Shown here one piece after another: positions 8,376 through 16,258 of a stretch of 32,196 nucleotides of DNA. The notes under the pieces are model-generated. The model saw only the letters and a list, made by a program, of their open reading frames with translations. It had not been told where the DNA came from and did no database searches. The translations under genes and the position numbers were made by a program. Source of the stretch: Clostridiales bacterium (GTDB taxonomy: Bacteria; Bacillota; Clostridia; Oscillospirales; CAG-272); NCBI GenBank assembly GCA_016288155.1, contig JAEEYP010000005.1, positions 1 through 32,196 on the forward strand, read 5' to 3'. Positions within the stretch are counted from its first letter, which is position 1. Each line of letters starts with the position of its first letter.

Positions 8376-8413
8376 AAAAGCAGCCCCGCGCATCGCGCGG
8401 AGGCTGCTCTTCC
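8376..8413 (+). terminator. Hairpin after the membrane protein gene
   Basis: AGCAGCC (8379-8385) pairs with GGCTGCT (8402-8408), enclosing a second stem CCGCGC/GCGCGG. On the plus strand it is followed only by CTTCCC, so it is a weak terminator. A second GC hairpin (8445-8462) precedes the ridA ribosome site. No separate ridA promoter was recognised. Confidence 0.5.
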
Positions 8414-8481
8414 CGTCGTATGCCGTTTTCCGGCTTTGATTTTCCCGCCGCGCCCGCGGCGGAACAAGAAAGGACGATACC

Positions 8482-8859
8482 ATGAACACGATCCACACTC
8501 CGAACGCCCCCGCCGCCGTCGGTCCGTACTCGCAGGCCGCCGTCGTCGGCTCCCTCGTCTTCACCTCCGGTCAGATCCCGATCGACCCGCGCACCGGCGC
8601 GCTGATCGACGGTCCGATCGAGGAGCAGGCGAGGCAGGTCTTCGAAAACCTGAGCGCGATCCTCGCGGAAGCGGGGAGCGATCTCGCGCACGCGGTGAAA
8701 ACGACCTGTTATCTGCGCCGCATGAGCGACTTTGCCGCTTTCAACCGGGTCTATGAAGAATACTTCCCGTCCAAACCGGCGCGCAGCTGCGTCGAGGTCT
8801 CCGCGCTGCCGAAGGGCGCGGGCGTCGAGGTCGAGGTGATCGCGGAGCGCGTCCGCTGA
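8482..8859 (+). CDS. ridA: RidA family enamine/imine deaminase
   Basis: RidA hydrolyses reactive 2-aminoacrylate and related enamines released by PLP enzymes, protecting other PLP enzymes in the cytoplasm; it acts as a trimer. The 125-residue length is typical. The substrate-site residues are present: GPYSQA (Tyr17, Gln19), FTSGQIPIDP, TTCYL, and ARSCVEVSALPKGAGVEVE with Arg101, the carboxylate-binding arginine, and Cys103. The ATG at 8482 follows AAAGGA. A short hairpin GAGGC/GCCTC follows the stop, and the gene converges with the dehydrogenase at 8878. The family has several subgroups, but the conserved Arg supports genuine deaminase activity. Confidence 0.93.
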   Translation: MNTIHTPNAPAAVGPYSQAAVVGSLVFTSGQIPIDPRTGALIDGPIEEQARQVFENLSAILAEAGSDLAHAVKTTCYLRRMSDFAAFNRVYEEYFPSKPARSCVEVSALPKGAGVEVEVIAERVR

Positions 8860-8877
8860 GAGGCGGAGCCTCCTTTG

Positions 8878-9942
8878 TCAGCGGATCTCGACCGAGCGCC
8901 CGATGCGCGCCGACTCGTAGATCGCGTCGAGGATCTTCATCAGCACAAGTCCGTCCTCCGCGGTGGCGCGGCACTCCGCCAGTCCCTGGCTGGCGTCCAC
9001 GAAATTGCGGATCTCGTCTCTCAGCCCCTGATCGAAGCCGAAGCACGTGTCTCCCTGCGGCTGCGCGTTGATGAACATCCCCGCCATATCGGTGTACAGC
9101 TCGACGCCGCCCTCGACCTTGGCGCCGGCCTTCGTGCCGAAGAGCTGGATCGTGCGCACGTCGTGCGGGATGTTCAGATTGAAGCTCGCCTCCACCTGGA
9201 GCGTGAAGCCGTTCTCGAAGGTGACGAGCGCGGAGGCGAAGTCCTCCACGGAATACGCGTAGTTCTTGCGGTCCCGCGGCGGGTTCCAGCACTTTTCGCC
9301 GCCCGCGGCGCGGTTGCAGCCGAGATTATTGTACGTGACGCCGTAGGCGCAGACCGGTTTCGGGTTGCCCGCCAGATACCGGCTCAGGTCGATGACGTGC
9401 ACGCCGAGATCGATGAGCGGACCGCCGCCGGAGTACGCCTTGTCGCCGAACCAGCCGCCCGGACATCCGTCGCGGCGGAGATAGTTCGCTTTCGCGTAGT
9501 AGATATCGCCCATGACGCCGGCCGCCGCCAGAGCACGGATCGTGTCCGCGTCGTGACCGAAGCGGCGGACGAAGCCGACCTGGAGCAACTTCCCGCTCTC
9601 ATCCGCCGCCCGCTTCATCTCTTCGGCTTCTTCGGCGTTCATCGCCATCGGCTTTTCGCAGATCACGTTCGCGCCGCCGCGCAGCGCCGCGATCGCCGCG
9701 CCTTTGTGCGCGGCGTTCCACGTGGTGACGCTGACGCAGTCGAGGTGCTCCTTCGCCATCATCTCGTTGTAATCCGTGTACACGTGCGGGATCCCGAACT
9801 CTCTCGCGAACCACGCCGCCTTGTCCCCGTCGATGTCGCACGCGGCGGCGAGCTCCACACGCTCTCCCAGCGCCTGATACGATTCGGCGTGTCCGTGTCC
9901 CATGCCGCCCGTGCCGATGACGGCTGCTTTGATCTTCTCCAT
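8878..9942 (-). CDS. Gfo/Idh/MocA family NAD(P)-dependent dehydrogenase
   Basis: The 354-residue oxidoreductase oxidises or reduces a sugar, cyclitol or related hydroxyl compound. The N-terminal Rossmann fold shows AVIGTGGMGHGHAE (residues 7-20). CEKPMA (Glu96, Lys97, Pro98) is the family's signature, with Lys97 catalytic. GGGPLIDLGVHVIDL gives the Asp179 and His183 that complete the active site. The C-terminal beta-sheet domain is intact. The ATG at 9942 is preceded by GGGAGGA. It is transcribed away from the glycyl radical enzyme from a back-to-back promoter region, so the two may be co-regulated and act on related substrates. The sugar itself cannot be read from the sequence. Confidence 0.92.
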   Translation of the reverse strand: MEKIKAAVIGTGGMGHGHAESYQALGERVELAAACDIDGDKAAWFAREFGIPHVYTDYNEMMAKEHLDCVSVTTWNAAHKGAAIAALRGGANVICEKPMAMNAEEAEEMKRAADESGKLLQVGFVRRFGHDADTIRALAAAGVMGDIYYAKANYLRRDGCPGGWFGDKAYSGGGPLIDLGVHVIDLSRYLAGNPKPVCAYGVTYNNLGCNRAAGGEKCWNPPRDRKNYAYSVEDFASALVTFENGFTLQVEASFNLNIPHDVRTIQLFGTKAGAKVEGGVELYTDMAGMFINAQPQGDTCFGFDQGLRDEIRNFVDASQGLAECRATAEDGLVLMKILDAIYESARIGRSVEIR

Positions 9943-9995
9943 GATATTCCTCCCGCTTCCGCCCGCGTCCCGCGGGACGGATGATGTTCCATGAT

Positions 9996-10024
9996 AGTAT
10001 AGCATACCGCGCCCGCCATTGCAA
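9996..10024 (-). promoter_or_regulatory. Promoter of the Gfo/Idh/MocA gene
   Basis: On the minus strand, TTGCAA (10024-10019) and TATACT (10001-9996) are 17 bases apart, about 55 bases before the start codon. A perfect GC palindrome, CCCGCGCGGG-like, lies just to the right (10028-10050) between the two divergent promoters. Confidence 0.75.
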
Positions 10025-10076
10025 GAGCCCGCGCGGGATTCCCCGCGCGGATCGGCGAAGAATCTGCGAAAAGTCC

Positions 10077-10105
10077 TTGCAATTCCCTCCCCGAAATGAT
10101 ACAAT
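10077..10105 (+). promoter_or_regulatory. Promoter of the glycyl radical enzyme operon
   Basis: TTGCAA (10077-10082) and TACAAT (10100-10105) are spaced by 17 bases. The two divergent promoters share the same -35 hexamer. Confidence 0.75.
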
Positions 10106-10113
10106 AAGCATGC

Positions 10114-10144
10114 GGGACGGCGCGCCTTCCGGCGCCGCCCGTCC
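10114..10144 (+). promoter_or_regulatory. Leader hairpin of the glycyl radical enzyme mRNA
   Basis: GGACGG (10115-10120) pairs with CCGTCC (10139-10144), continued by GCGCC/GGCGC around a TTCC loop. It has no T tract and lies 25 bases before the start codon, so it is more likely an mRNA-stabilising or regulatory element than a terminator. Its role is unknown. Confidence 0.4.
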
Positions 10145-10169
10145 GTCATATGAAAGTGAGGATACTGCC

Positions 10170-12347
10170 ATGCGTGAATTCAAAACGAAGTTGGAGCCCT
10201 TCGGACGCGGCTGGGTGAACTGCGAAAGCAATGACCGCGAGCTGCGCGCCGCGAGCGGCTATCTCCTCTGGGCAAAGGAAACGAAAAACCTTACCATCGA
10301 CGCGGATCTCGGTCTCTGTCTCATCTACATGACCGACGCGACCGGATGCACGAACTACAATCCCGTCTACTGTGACGCGGGCGCCATCGACCGCCTCGTC
10401 CAAAACAATCCGGAGGACGCGGAGGACCTTTTGTACATCAAGGAGCAGATGCTCCCCGCCTTAAAGCATCAGGATCTGTGGAAGTACGGCTTCACGCAGG
10501 AACAGCGCCTGCTTTCGAGCGACGGATACGTCTGGGGCGGCACGTGGGTCGGACACTCCAACCCGAAATACGCGGACTTCGCGCTCGTCGGCACGGAATC
10601 GTACCGCAGGAAGGTCGAAGCCTGCCGCACGGCGAACCCGGGACACGATTCCTTCTACGACGCGATGCTCATGACGCTCGACGCCGTGGACGTCATCGGC
10701 GCGCGCTTCGGCGAGCTCGCCCGGAAGATGCTCGCGGAGGATACGCTCACCGACGCGCAGCGGGCGCGCGTGCAGCGGATCGCCGATACCTTCGAGCACG
10801 CGCCGAAGCAGCCCTGCCGCGATTTCTGCGAGGGCGTCGCGATGTTCTCCATGATCTTCTCGCTCGACGGACCGGGCGTGGACTCCCCCGGCTACTTCGA
10901 TCAGTACATGTACGAGCTCTGGAAGGTCACCGATCCGACGGTCCGGCGGGAGTATCTGGAGAATCTGTGGCAGTTCTTCCACCAGCGGCGCGTGTGGAAC
11001 CTCTGCATCGCCGGCTCCGACGAGCACTGGAACGACCGCTCGAACGATCTCACCTACGCGATCCTCGACGTGACCGCGAAGTACGCGTACAACACGCCGA
11101 ATCTGACGATGCGCGTCCACCGCAACACGCCCGAGAAGCTGATGCGCGCCGCCTACCGTGCCATCGCCTCCGGCTGCGGCATGCCGACGCTTTATAACGA
11201 CGAGGCCGTCTGCCCCGCCCTCGAGCGACTCGGCATCCCGCCGTGCGACTCGCACCTGTACGTCATGAACGGCTGCAACCAGATCGACATCATGGGCAAG
11301 TCCCATATGGGTCTTGAAGACGGCGAGGTGCTCCTCGCCAAGGCGGTCGAGTTCGTGATGAGCGGCGGCATCTCCGTGAAGAGCGGCAGGCCCTTCGGCC
11401 TCTGCACCGGCGATCCCGTCGAGTTCCGCGACTACAACGAATTCTACGAGGCGGTCCTCCGCCAGCTCGACTATATGACGGACGTCGCCACCGGCATGGC
11501 GAACAAGGCGCAGGGCGTCTTCCGCCAGACCGCCGCGTGCCCGCTGCGCTGCCTGCTCATCGAAGGCTGTGTCGAGAAGGCGCAGGACTACAAGGACGGC
11601 GGTCCGCTCTACGGTCACGGACAGATCCTCGCCGAGGGGATCGCGGACGCGGTGAACTCGCTCGCCGTCGTCAAGAAGTACGTCTACGAAGACAAACTCT
11701 TCACGATGAAGGAGCTCTGCGACGCCGTCGCGGCGAACTTCGAGGGATACGACGAGATCTATCAGACGGTCACGCATTCCGACCTCAAGTTCGGCAACGA
11801 CAACGAGTACGTCGACGCCATCGCCCGCGACCTCGTGGATCACTTCAACCGGCATCTGCTCACGATCCGCACCGTCCGCGGCGGCTGGTACGGCGGCGGC
11901 TGCTCGCCCTTCAACCGCGCGGCGCATTACGGGAGCGTGCTCGGCGCGCTGCCGGACGGTCACAAAAAGTTCGAGCCGCTCATCGCGGACTCCATCGGCG
12001 CCGTTCCCGGTTCCGACGTGAATGGCCCGACCGCCCTGCTCAACTCCGTTCTTTCCTTCGACCACACGCTGCCGACGAGCGGCTTCATCCTCAATATCAA
12101 ATTCGATAAAGATCTCTTCCGTACGCAGGCCGGCGAGGAGAGCTTCCTCGCGCTGAGCAAGTCGTATTTCGACCGCCGCGGGCAGCAGCTCTCCGTCTCC
12201 GTCGTGTCGGAGGAGGAGCTGAAGGACGCGCAGATCCATCCGGACGCGCACCGCGATCTGATCGTCCGCGTCGGCGGCTACAGCGATTATTTCGTCTCGC
12301 TCTCGAAGGACCTGCAGGACAACATCATCGCGCGTACCTCCTACTGA
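10170..12347 (+). CDS. Glycyl radical enzyme (pyruvate formate-lyase family) of unknown substrate
   Basis: Oxygen-sensitive glycyl radical enzymes carry out radical eliminations, C-C cleavages or decarboxylations in anaerobes. The C-terminal glycyl loop is RVGGYSDYF, with the radical-bearing glycine at 703. The active-site cysteine loop is [15 protein letters not shown], with Cys369. Residue 371 is Gln where the eliminase members (diol dehydratases, choline lyase, hydroxyproline dehydratase) carry the catalytic Glu of GCxE. A later GCVE at 467 belongs to the structural stretch [14 protein letters not shown] and aligns outside the active site. At 725 residues it is shorter than most family members. 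GTGAGG precedes the ATG. The activase follows after 16 bases. The fold and radical chemistry are secure; the substrate is unknown, and the Gln argues against a standard dehydratase. Confidence 0.93.
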   Translation: MREFKTKLEPFGRGWVNCESNDRELRAASGYLLWAKETKNLTIDADLGLCLIYMTDATGCTNYNPVYCDAGAIDRLVQNNPEDAEDLLYIKEQMLPALKHQDLWKYGFTQEQRLLSSDGYVWGGTWVGHSNPKYADFALVGTESYRRKVEACRTANPGHDSFYDAMLMTLDAVDVIGARFGELARKMLAEDTLTDAQRARVQRIADTFEHAPKQPCRDFCEGVAMFSMIFSLDGPGVDSPGYFDQYMYELWKVTDPTVRREYLENLWQFFHQRRVWNLCIAGSDEHWNDRSNDLTYAILDVTAKYAYNTPNLTMRVHRNTPEKLMRAAYRAIASGCGMPTLYNDEAVCPALERLGIPPCDSHLYVMNGCNQIDIMGKSHMGLEDGEVLLAKAVEFVMSGGISVKSGRPFGLCTGDPVEFRDYNEFYEAVLRQLDYMTDVATGMANKAQGVFRQTAACPLRCLLIEGCVEKAQDYKDGGPLYGHGQILAEGIADAVNSLAVVKKYVYEDKLFTMKELCDAVAANFEGYDEIYQTVTHSDLKFGNDNEYVDAIARDLVDHFNRHLLTIRTVRGGWYGGGCSPFNRAAHYGSVLGALPDGHKKFEPLIADSIGAVPGSDVNGPTALLNSVLSFDHTLPTSGFILNIKFDKDLFRTQAGEESFLALSKSYFDRRGQQLSVSVVSEEELKDAQIHPDAHRDLIVRVGGYSDYFVSLSKDLQDNIIARTSY

Positions 12348-12363
12348 CGTCCGGGAGCGCCGT

Positions 12364-13266
12364 ATGATTCTGCACTACTTCAATATTCAGAAATTCTGCC
12401 TCCACGACGGACCCGGCATCCGCACCAACGTCTTTCTCAAGGGATGCCCGCTGCGCTGCCTGTGGTGCCACAATCCGGAATCGCAGAATCCGTATCCCGA
12501 ACTCCTTTTCGCCGCGAAAAAATGCACCGGCTGCGGACGCTGTCTCGGGCTGTGCGAAGCGCGGAGCATGGATGCCGAGACGGGGCGGATCCGTTACGAT
12601 CGGACGAAATGCACCGTCTGCGGCCGCTGCGAGGCGGTATGTCCGCATTACGTGAACACCCGCAAGGGACAAAGCGCCGAGGTCGACGAGATCCTGCGGC
12701 AGGTCGCGCAGGATATCCCCTTCTACAATACCTCCGGCGGCGGCATGACCGTTTCCGGCGGGGAGCCCGCCGCACAGCCGGAAGGCGTGCTCGAGCTCAT
12801 CGAGAAGGCGGGCGGGCTGGGGATCCGCTCCGCGATGGAGACCTGCGGGATCGGCACAGCGGATTTTTACCGCCGCGCCGCGGAGCTCGGCTGTCTGTTT
12901 CTGTACGACATCAAAGGGATCGACCCGGAAAAGCACAAACGGAACACCGGCGTCGGCGTGGAGAAGATCCACGCGAACCTCGACGCGCTGACGGCGCGCG
13001 GGGCGTCCGTTGTGATCCGGATGCCGCTCGTCCCCGGATACAACGACTCGGAGGAGGATCTGCGGCTCCTCGCCGATTTCCTGCGCGCGCGAAAGGGCGG
13101 ATACGACTACGCCGAGATCATGCCGTACCACGATCTCGGCGTCGAAAAACTGCGCAGCCTCGGTCGGGAAGCGGACGGTTCCATCCCCGGCGGGCGCGCG
13201 TTCGCCGCGCGCTGGAAGGAAGCGCTCGACGCCTCCGGCGCCGAGATCCGTATCTCCGGCACGTGA
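12364..13266 (+). CDS. Glycyl radical enzyme activating protein (radical SAM)
   Basis: This 300-residue enzyme uses S-adenosylmethionine and an iron-sulfur cluster to abstract the hydrogen from the glycine of its partner enzyme. The radical SAM cluster motif is CPLRCLWC (Cys28, Cys32, Cys35) within the activase signature [16 protein letters not shown]. Two extra ferredoxin-like clusters are bound by [11 protein letters not shown] (Cys54-64) and [11 protein letters not shown] (Cys83-93), the arrangement of the longer activases of non-PFL glycyl radical enzymes. [12 protein letters not shown] is the SAM-binding GGE region. It lies 16 bases after the enzyme gene, probably on the same mRNA, and a hairpin terminator follows. 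Confidence 0.95.
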   Translation: MILHYFNIQKFCLHDGPGIRTNVFLKGCPLRCLWCHNPESQNPYPELLFAAKKCTGCGRCLGLCEARSMDAETGRIRYDRTKCTVCGRCEAVCPHYVNTRKGQSAEVDEILRQVAQDIPFYNTSGGGMTVSGGEPAAQPEGVLELIEKAGGLGIRSAMETCGIGTADFYRRAAELGCLFLYDIKGIDPEKHKRNTGVGVEKIHANLDALTARGASVVIRMPLVPGYNDSEEDLRLLADFLRARKGGYDYAEIMPYHDLGVEKLRSLGREADGSIPGGRAFAARWKEALDASGAEIRISGT

Positions 13267-13282
13267 ACTCCAACCGAAAGGT

Positions 13283-13320
13283 GCTCTCTCCGCTGCGGCG
13301 GAGGGAGCGCTTCGTTCGTT
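13283..13320 (+). terminator. Terminator of the glycyl radical enzyme operon
   Basis: GCTCTCTCCGC (13283-13293) pairs with GCGGAGGGAGC (13298-13308), including one G-U pair, around a TGCG loop. A T-rich stretch, GCTTCGTTCGTT, follows. Confidence 0.7.
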
Positions 13321-13366
13321 CGGGCGCCGGCGTCCCCGCGCGATCCGGAATTCTGCCGTGCGGGTA

Positions 13367-13396
13367 TTGCAATTCCGGACACGGATATGATATAAT
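13367..13396 (+). promoter_or_regulatory. Promoter of the radical SAM/Cys-tail operon
   Basis: TTGCAA (13367-13372) and a perfect TATAAT (13391-13396) have an 18-base spacer. The -10 abuts the left arm of the first 63-bp repeat, and the start at about 13403 leaves a leader of about 235 bases before the gene at 13638. Confidence 0.75.
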
Positions 13397-13457
13397 GTAC
13401 ACAGCATATCGGAAGTGCGGATCGTACGTCAGTCGGCTGTGTACGTGAATCGCTTTC
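13395..13457 (+). repeat. 63-bp palindromic repeat, copy 1
   Basis: This unit matches copy 2 at 13514-13576 with one mismatch (A/G at the 37th base). It is bounded by a perfect 9-bp inverted repeat, GTACACAGC (13397-13405) and GCTGTGTAC (13436-13444), with an inner hairpin GTGCG-GAT-CGTAC. The left arm overlaps the promoter and the presumed transcription start, so in this copy the palindrome could act as a DNA operator. Confidence 0.9.
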
Positions 13458-13524
13458 GCGGACGGCTGTCCGCGATCCCGCTTGAGCGGGACCGGCGATT
13501 CCAAGGCGCAGCTATGTACACAGC
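13436..13524 (+). other. Multi-branch structured region between the two repeats
   Basis: GAATCGC (13447-13453) pairs with GCGATTC (13495-13501). It encloses two hairpins, GCGGAC/GTCCGC and TCCCGCT/AGCGGGA, as a three-way junction. Outside it, GCTGTGTAC of copy 1 (13436-13444) can pair with GTACACAGC of copy 2 (13516-13524). The second copy's GAATCGC (13566-13572) can compete for the same GCGATTC. This is seen in the sequence; a riboswitch-like role is inferred. Confidence 0.5.
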
Positions 13525-13576
13525 ATATCGGAAGTGCGGATCGTACGTCGGTCGGCTGTGTACGTGAATCGCTTTC
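13514..13576 (+). repeat. 63-bp palindromic repeat, copy 2
   Basis: This is the second copy, 119 bases downstream of copy 1 and wholly inside the predicted leader RNA. Its arms are GTACACAGC (13516-13524) and GCTGTGTAC (13555-13563). It ends about 60 bases before the radical SAM start codon. In the last 30 bases of the leader, TCCTCC could pair with the AGGAG ribosome site. Confidence 0.9.
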
Positions 13577-13637
13577 CGGCACATCGTTTTCAGAACAGCG
13601 TCTTTTCCTCCTCACACACCGAAAGGAGCGCACAGTC

Positions 13638-15047
13638 ATGAAAGAAAAATGGATCCTGCGCAGATACGCCGAGCAAAATTTCAATGAGGTCCAGCACACA
13701 ACGCTGAACCCGGAAGGACCGGGCGTCGTCCGCATCCATCTGATCCCGCCCGTCCTGACGGACGGAAAGCTCGGCGCCGGCGTCGCCATCATCAACGGGC
13801 AGGACGTGATCCCCGTCAACACCTCCTGGTGCGTGCTGCTCACGGAGTTCATCCGCGAGGTCAACCGTTACGCCGGCCGACCGATCACGGATGAAGAGGC
13901 GAAAGCGATCCGGTCGGCAGCCTGCCGCTCCGTCCGGCGCGTCTATCCCTTCGTGACGAAACGGCGGCTGGAGCGCGATCTCTATACGATCATGGAAACG
14001 TTCACGCAGATCGCGCGCGGCGAACCGGTCAACGCGGAGATCGACTACGTCACGATGGGCGATTACGCGCCGTACATGCACGCGCCGCACCGCATGGATC
14101 TGCTCGTGAGCGCGATGACCGTCGGCGGCGCGTGGCACTGCAACCAGCGCTGCGTCCACTGCTACGCCGCCGGGCAGGATCAGGCGGAAGAGCCGGAGCT
14201 TTCGACGGACGAATGGAAGGAGATCATCCGCCGCTGCCGCGCGGCGCGGATCCCGCAGCTCACCTTTACCGGCGGCGAGCCGACGATGCGCGAGGACCTG
14301 ATCGAGCTGATCGACGACGCCAAATGGTTCATCACGCGGCTGAACACGAACGGAAGGAAACTGACGAAAGAGTACTGCGCCCGCCTGCGCGCCGCGTCGC
14401 TCGACAGCCTGCAGATCACATTCTATTCCTCCGTCGAGGAGATCCACGATCGGCTCGTCGGCGCCGAAGGATACGCCGACACCGTGCACGGCATCGAGAA
14501 CGCGCTGGAGGCGGGGATCAATCTGAGCGTCAACACGCCGCTCTGCACGCTGAACCGCGACTACCTCTCGACGCTGCGCTTTCTGCACGGAAAAGGCGTG
14601 ATCTACGTCACCTGTTCCGGGCTCATCACGACGGGCAACGCGGCGAAGGAGCCCTCGGAGCGTCTCCAGCTCACGCTCGCGGAGATCCGGGAGATCTTGC
14701 GCGAGTGCGTCGCATACTGCCATGAAAACGGGATGGAGATCAGCTTCACCTCCCCCGGCTGGGTGGACGACGCCTTCTGCCGTGAGCTCGGCATCACCAC
14801 GCCGAACTGCGGCGCGTGCCTGAGCAACATGGCCGTCACGCCGGGCGGGAACGTCGTTCCCTGCCAGAGCTGGCTTTCCGGTCCGATCCTGGGGAACATG
14901 CTGCGCGACGACTGGAAGACGATCTGGGAGCATCCGTTCAGCCGGGAGCGGCGCGATTTCTCCTCGAAAATGCGCTGCGAATGCCCGCTGCGGATCTATC
15001 GGGACGAACGTGCGAACGAATGCGGAAAGGACGGTACGGAACAATGA
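13638..15047 (+). CDS. Radical SAM/SPASM domain protein, candidate peptide maturase
   Basis: The 469-residue enzyme has the radical SAM cluster motif CNQRCVHC (Cys168, Cys172, Cys175), followed by LTFTGGEPTMREDL (SAM binding) and a beta/alpha barrel. The C-terminus is a SPASM-type domain binding auxiliary iron-sulfur clusters, with cysteines at 391, 394, 409, 447, 449 and 462 (CGACL, VPCQSW, RCECP). Many SPASM proteins modify ribosomally made peptides or proteins. The first 130 residues precede the barrel; the stretch VIPVNTSWCVLLTEFIREVN might be a PqqD-like peptide-recognition domain, though this is only a resemblance. GAAAGGAGC precedes the ATG. The stop overlaps the next start as ATGA, tying it to the Cys-tailed membrane protein, its most likely substrate. 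Confidence 0.93.
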   Translation: MKEKWILRRYAEQNFNEVQHTTLNPEGPGVVRIHLIPPVLTDGKLGAGVAIINGQDVIPVNTSWCVLLTEFIREVNRYAGRPITDEEAKAIRSAACRSVRRVYPFVTKRRLERDLYTIMETFTQIARGEPVNAEIDYVTMGDYAPYMHAPHRMDLLVSAMTVGGAWHCNQRCVHCYAAGQDQAEEPELSTDEWKEIIRRCRAARIPQLTFTGGEPTMREDLIELIDDAKWFITRLNTNGRKLTKEYCARLRAASLDSLQITFYSSVEEIHDRLVGAEGYADTVHGIENALEAGINLSVNTPLCTLNRDYLSTLRFLHGKGVIYVTCSGLITTGNAAKEPSERLQLTLAEIREILRECVAYCHENGMEISFTSPGWVDDAFCRELGITTPNCGACLSNMAVTPGGNVVPCQSWLSGPILGNMLRDDWKTIWEHPFSRERRDFSSKMRCECPLRIYRDERANECGKDGTEQ

Positions 15048-16216
15048 CGCATCGCAGACTGCTTATCGGGATCATCTCGCTTCTTCTGCTTGCCGCGTTC
15101 CTGACGGTCCCCGCCTTCGCCGCGGATCTCGACGAGATCACGCTGTACGAGATCACCGTGGACGTCAACGAGGACGGCACGCTGCATATGCTCTACCGCA
15201 TCGACTGGAAGGTGCTCGACTCCACCTCGGACGGTCCGCTGACGTGGGTGAAGGTCGGCATCCCGAACGCGCGGTACGTATCCGTCGAGCCGCTGACCGA
15301 CACGATCGATTCGATCTATTACACCTCCTCCGGCGGAAGCTGCATGCGGATCGATCTCGACCGGGAATACACAGCGGGCGAAACGGTCACCTTCTCTTTT
15401 CTTCTCGTGCAGGATTACATGTACGAGGTGAACCGCTACACGGAAGGCGAAACGGTATACGATTTCACGCCGGGCTGGTTCGACGATCTCCTCGTCGACC
15501 GGATGGTCGTCAAGTGGAACTACGATCGGGTGCTCAGCTTCTCGCCGAGCTGCGAGATCACCGCGGACGGCTACTGCACGTGGACGTCCCCGCTCTCCTA
15601 CGGTGAACGGTATCCGATCTCCGTCACCTATCCGAACGACGCGTTCGCCTTCGATCTGACGAAGACGATCGAGGAATCGGAAGGAGGCAACGAAGTCGTC
15701 GGGGAGGTCGTCGGCTCCGTCGTCGGAGGCGGTTTCTTCCTGTTCATTCTGTCGCTGTTCATCCTTCCCTTCTTCGCGGTGAAGTCGGGCTTTACCACGG
15801 AGAAAAAGATCACCCGCACGCGCGTCGAATACTATCCCACCTGCCCCGGATGCGGCGCGCCGCGTCCGGAGGGCGCGAACAACTGCTCCTACTGCGGGCG
15901 GAGCTTCATCAAGAGCGAAGAAGTCATCGAGGAGAAGGACATCCCCGACGAAGAAAAAGAGCTCCGCGCCAAGAGCGACGACGGGTTGTACGCCTACTCC
16001 ACGATCCCGAACACCTACGTCCGCGTCCACGTGACGCACGTGCCGGTCCGCATCTCCACCTCCTCGCACAGCGGCGGCGGAAGCTCCTGCGCCTGCGCGA
16101 GTTCCTGCGCCTGCGCCTGTGCGTGCGCCTGCGCCGGCGGCGGCCGCGCGGGCTGCACCGTCAAGGATTTCTATAATACGGGGCTGAAGCTGAAGCAGCT
16201 GGAGCCGCGCCGCTGA
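15044..16216 (+). CDS. Membrane protein with zinc ribbon and Cys-Ala repeat tail (candidate rSAM substrate)
   Basis: The 390-residue protein begins with a signal peptide (cleavage likely after Ala26, AFA|AD). A beta-rich extracytoplasmic domain of about 195 residues follows, resembling DUF2207-type domains. One TM helix at about 226-248 then leads to a predicted cytoplasmic part: a zinc ribbon CPGC-x10-CSYC (Cys267, 270, 281, 284), an acidic helix, and a Gly/Ser segment. The tail has cysteines at 349, 351, 355, 357, 359, 361, 363 and 371, alternating with alanine and ending GGGRAGC before a conserved-looking KDFYNTGLKLK. The cytoplasmic placement makes the tail accessible to the cytosolic radical SAM enzyme, whose gene overlaps this one by four bases. 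Metal binding by the unmodified tail is the alternative. The function is unknown. Confidence 0.9.
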   Translation: MTHRRLLIGIISLLLLAAFLTVPAFAADLDEITLYEITVDVNEDGTLHMLYRIDWKVLDSTSDGPLTWVKVGIPNARYVSVEPLTDTIDSIYYTSSGGSCMRIDLDREYTAGETVTFSFLLVQDYMYEVNRYTEGETVYDFTPGWFDDLLVDRMVVKWNYDRVLSFSPSCEITADGYCTWTSPLSYGERYPISVTYPNDAFAFDLTKTIEESEGGNEVVGEVVGSVVGGGFFLFILSLFILPFFAVKSGFTTEKKITRTRVEYYPTCPGCGAPRPEGANNCSYCGRSFIKSEEVIEEKDIPDEEKELRAKSDDGLYAYSTIPNTYVRVHVTHVPVRISTSSHSGGGSSCACASSCACACACACAGGGRAGCTVKDFYNTGLKLKQLEPRR

Positions 16217-16258
16217 TCGCCCGTATCCAAAAAAAATATAAATAAGAGAAATCAAGCC

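Noticed and set aside
11565..11578. GCVE at residues 466-469 of the glycyl radical enzyme as the active-site motif
   Set aside because: Its context, followed by KAQDYKDGG, matches the structural PFL-domain segment. The loop at Cys369 occupies the active-site position before the glycyl loop.
13395..13576. CRISPR array
   Set aside because: Only two long (63-bp) repeats exist with a structured 56-base gap, and no cas genes are present.
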